From contig NZ_NFMB01000002.1 of NCBI RefSeq assembly GCF_002161215.1, positions 434,001-498,000 on the forward strand: a stretch of 64,000 bases of DNA, written 5' to 3'. This DNA comes from Flavonifractor sp. An10. GTDB taxonomy: Bacteria > Bacillota > Clostridia > Oscillospirales > Oscillospiraceae. The notes beneath the pieces are model-generated. The model searched no databases and was not told where the DNA came from. It saw only the letters and a list, made by a program, of their open reading frames with translations. Made by a program: the position numbers and the translations under genes. This document shows, in pieces, positions 63,845-64,000 of the stretch; within the stretch, counting starts at the first letter, position 1, and each line of letters opens with the position of its first letter.

Positions 63845-64000
63845 TTACATAGAGGTATAGCCGCCGTCCACGGGTACCATGACGCCGTTGACGTAGCTGG
63901 AGGAGGGGGAGGCCAGGAAGATGGCGGTGGTGTCCAGCTCGCCCTCTCTGCCGTAGCGCTCCATGGGAATGGCGCCCTTGGCGTACTCCTTGAACCAGTC
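63845..64000 (-). CDS. Short-chain dehydrogenase/reductase, C-terminal part (cut by right edge)
   Basis: The frame is open to the right edge. The 51 residues visible read DWFKEYAKGAIPMERYGRE, then LDTTAIFLASPSSSYVNG and the ending VPVDGGYTSM. This is the C-terminus of classical SDR oxidoreductases (xxFLAS-SxYVxGxxxxVDGG). The enzyme would use NAD(P)H on an alcohol or ketone; the catalytic Ser-Tyr-Lys lies outside the window. Confidence 0.9.
   Translation of the reverse strand, partial: DWFKEYAKGAIPMERYGREGELDTTAIFLASPSSSYVNGVMVPVDGGYTSM

Overview
The window looks like a gut-type Clostridia chromosome (Oscillospiraceae-like, inferred from gene content and codon style; no rRNA is present to confirm it). 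It carries a large integrative conjugative element (ICE) that runs in from beyond the left edge and ends at about 46,728. There a 57-bp copy of the 3' half of a tRNA-Ser gene, starting in the anticodon loop, marks the attachment site. No integrase is visible, so it probably lies left of position 1. Nearly all ICE genes read on the minus strand. The DNA to the right, from about 49.4 kb, is visibly richer in G+C and reads as ordinary chromosome.

Region 1 (1-11.9 kb) is a tightly packed single-direction run of 17 small soluble or membrane proteins: SUKH-3-like, two DUF2262 paralogues, ankyrin, HEAT-like, Imm17-like, YwqG/DUF1963-like and many unrecognised. Each has its own ribosome site and no toxin gene accompanies them. 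This is the layout of a polyimmunity array. One member (6395-7039) sits between two 151-bp direct repeats, a trace of recent cassette insertion. Region 2 (12.2-14.2 kb) holds two XRE regulators flanking a SLOG (YpsA/DUF1273-like) protein, with inverted-repeat operators.

Region 3 (14.3-30 kb) is the transfer apparatus: VirD4-like coupling protein, TOPRIM/DUF3991 protein, MobP-type relaxase with RHH partner, a probable oriT, M23 hydrolase, VirB4 ATPase, PrgI-like, VirB6/TrbL-like and VirB2-like proteins. A divergent SOS pair (SRAP protein and Y-family polymerase) with a LexA-like box is embedded in it. Region 4 (30-37 kb) is surface display: a 1734-residue Cna-B adhesin, a sortase and a membrane-anchored partner. 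Region 5 (37-46.2 kb) is a leading region of ArdA-like, SpoVG-like, DUF3849, DUF4313, DUF4314 and methylase genes. Many of its unrelated proteins end in a similar Met-rich tail of the type GPAMTM, the most interesting unexplained signal here.

Right of the attachment site come two tandem IS200-type transposons (46.8-48.2 kb), an intact tRNA-Leu(CAG), and degenerate fragments. Chromosomal genes follow: MerR plus aldo/keto reductase, a broken flavodoxin lipoprotein, alpha/beta hydrolase, deformylase-like protein, lipoprotein, two MATE exporters (one divergent from a MerR regulator with a 19-bp-spacer promoter), a low-molecular-weight phosphatase, a HAD phosphatase overlapping a split transketolase, a PadR-controlled SEDS-like membrane protein, an XRE-membrane fusion, and the C-terminus of an SDR oxidoreductase at the right edge.
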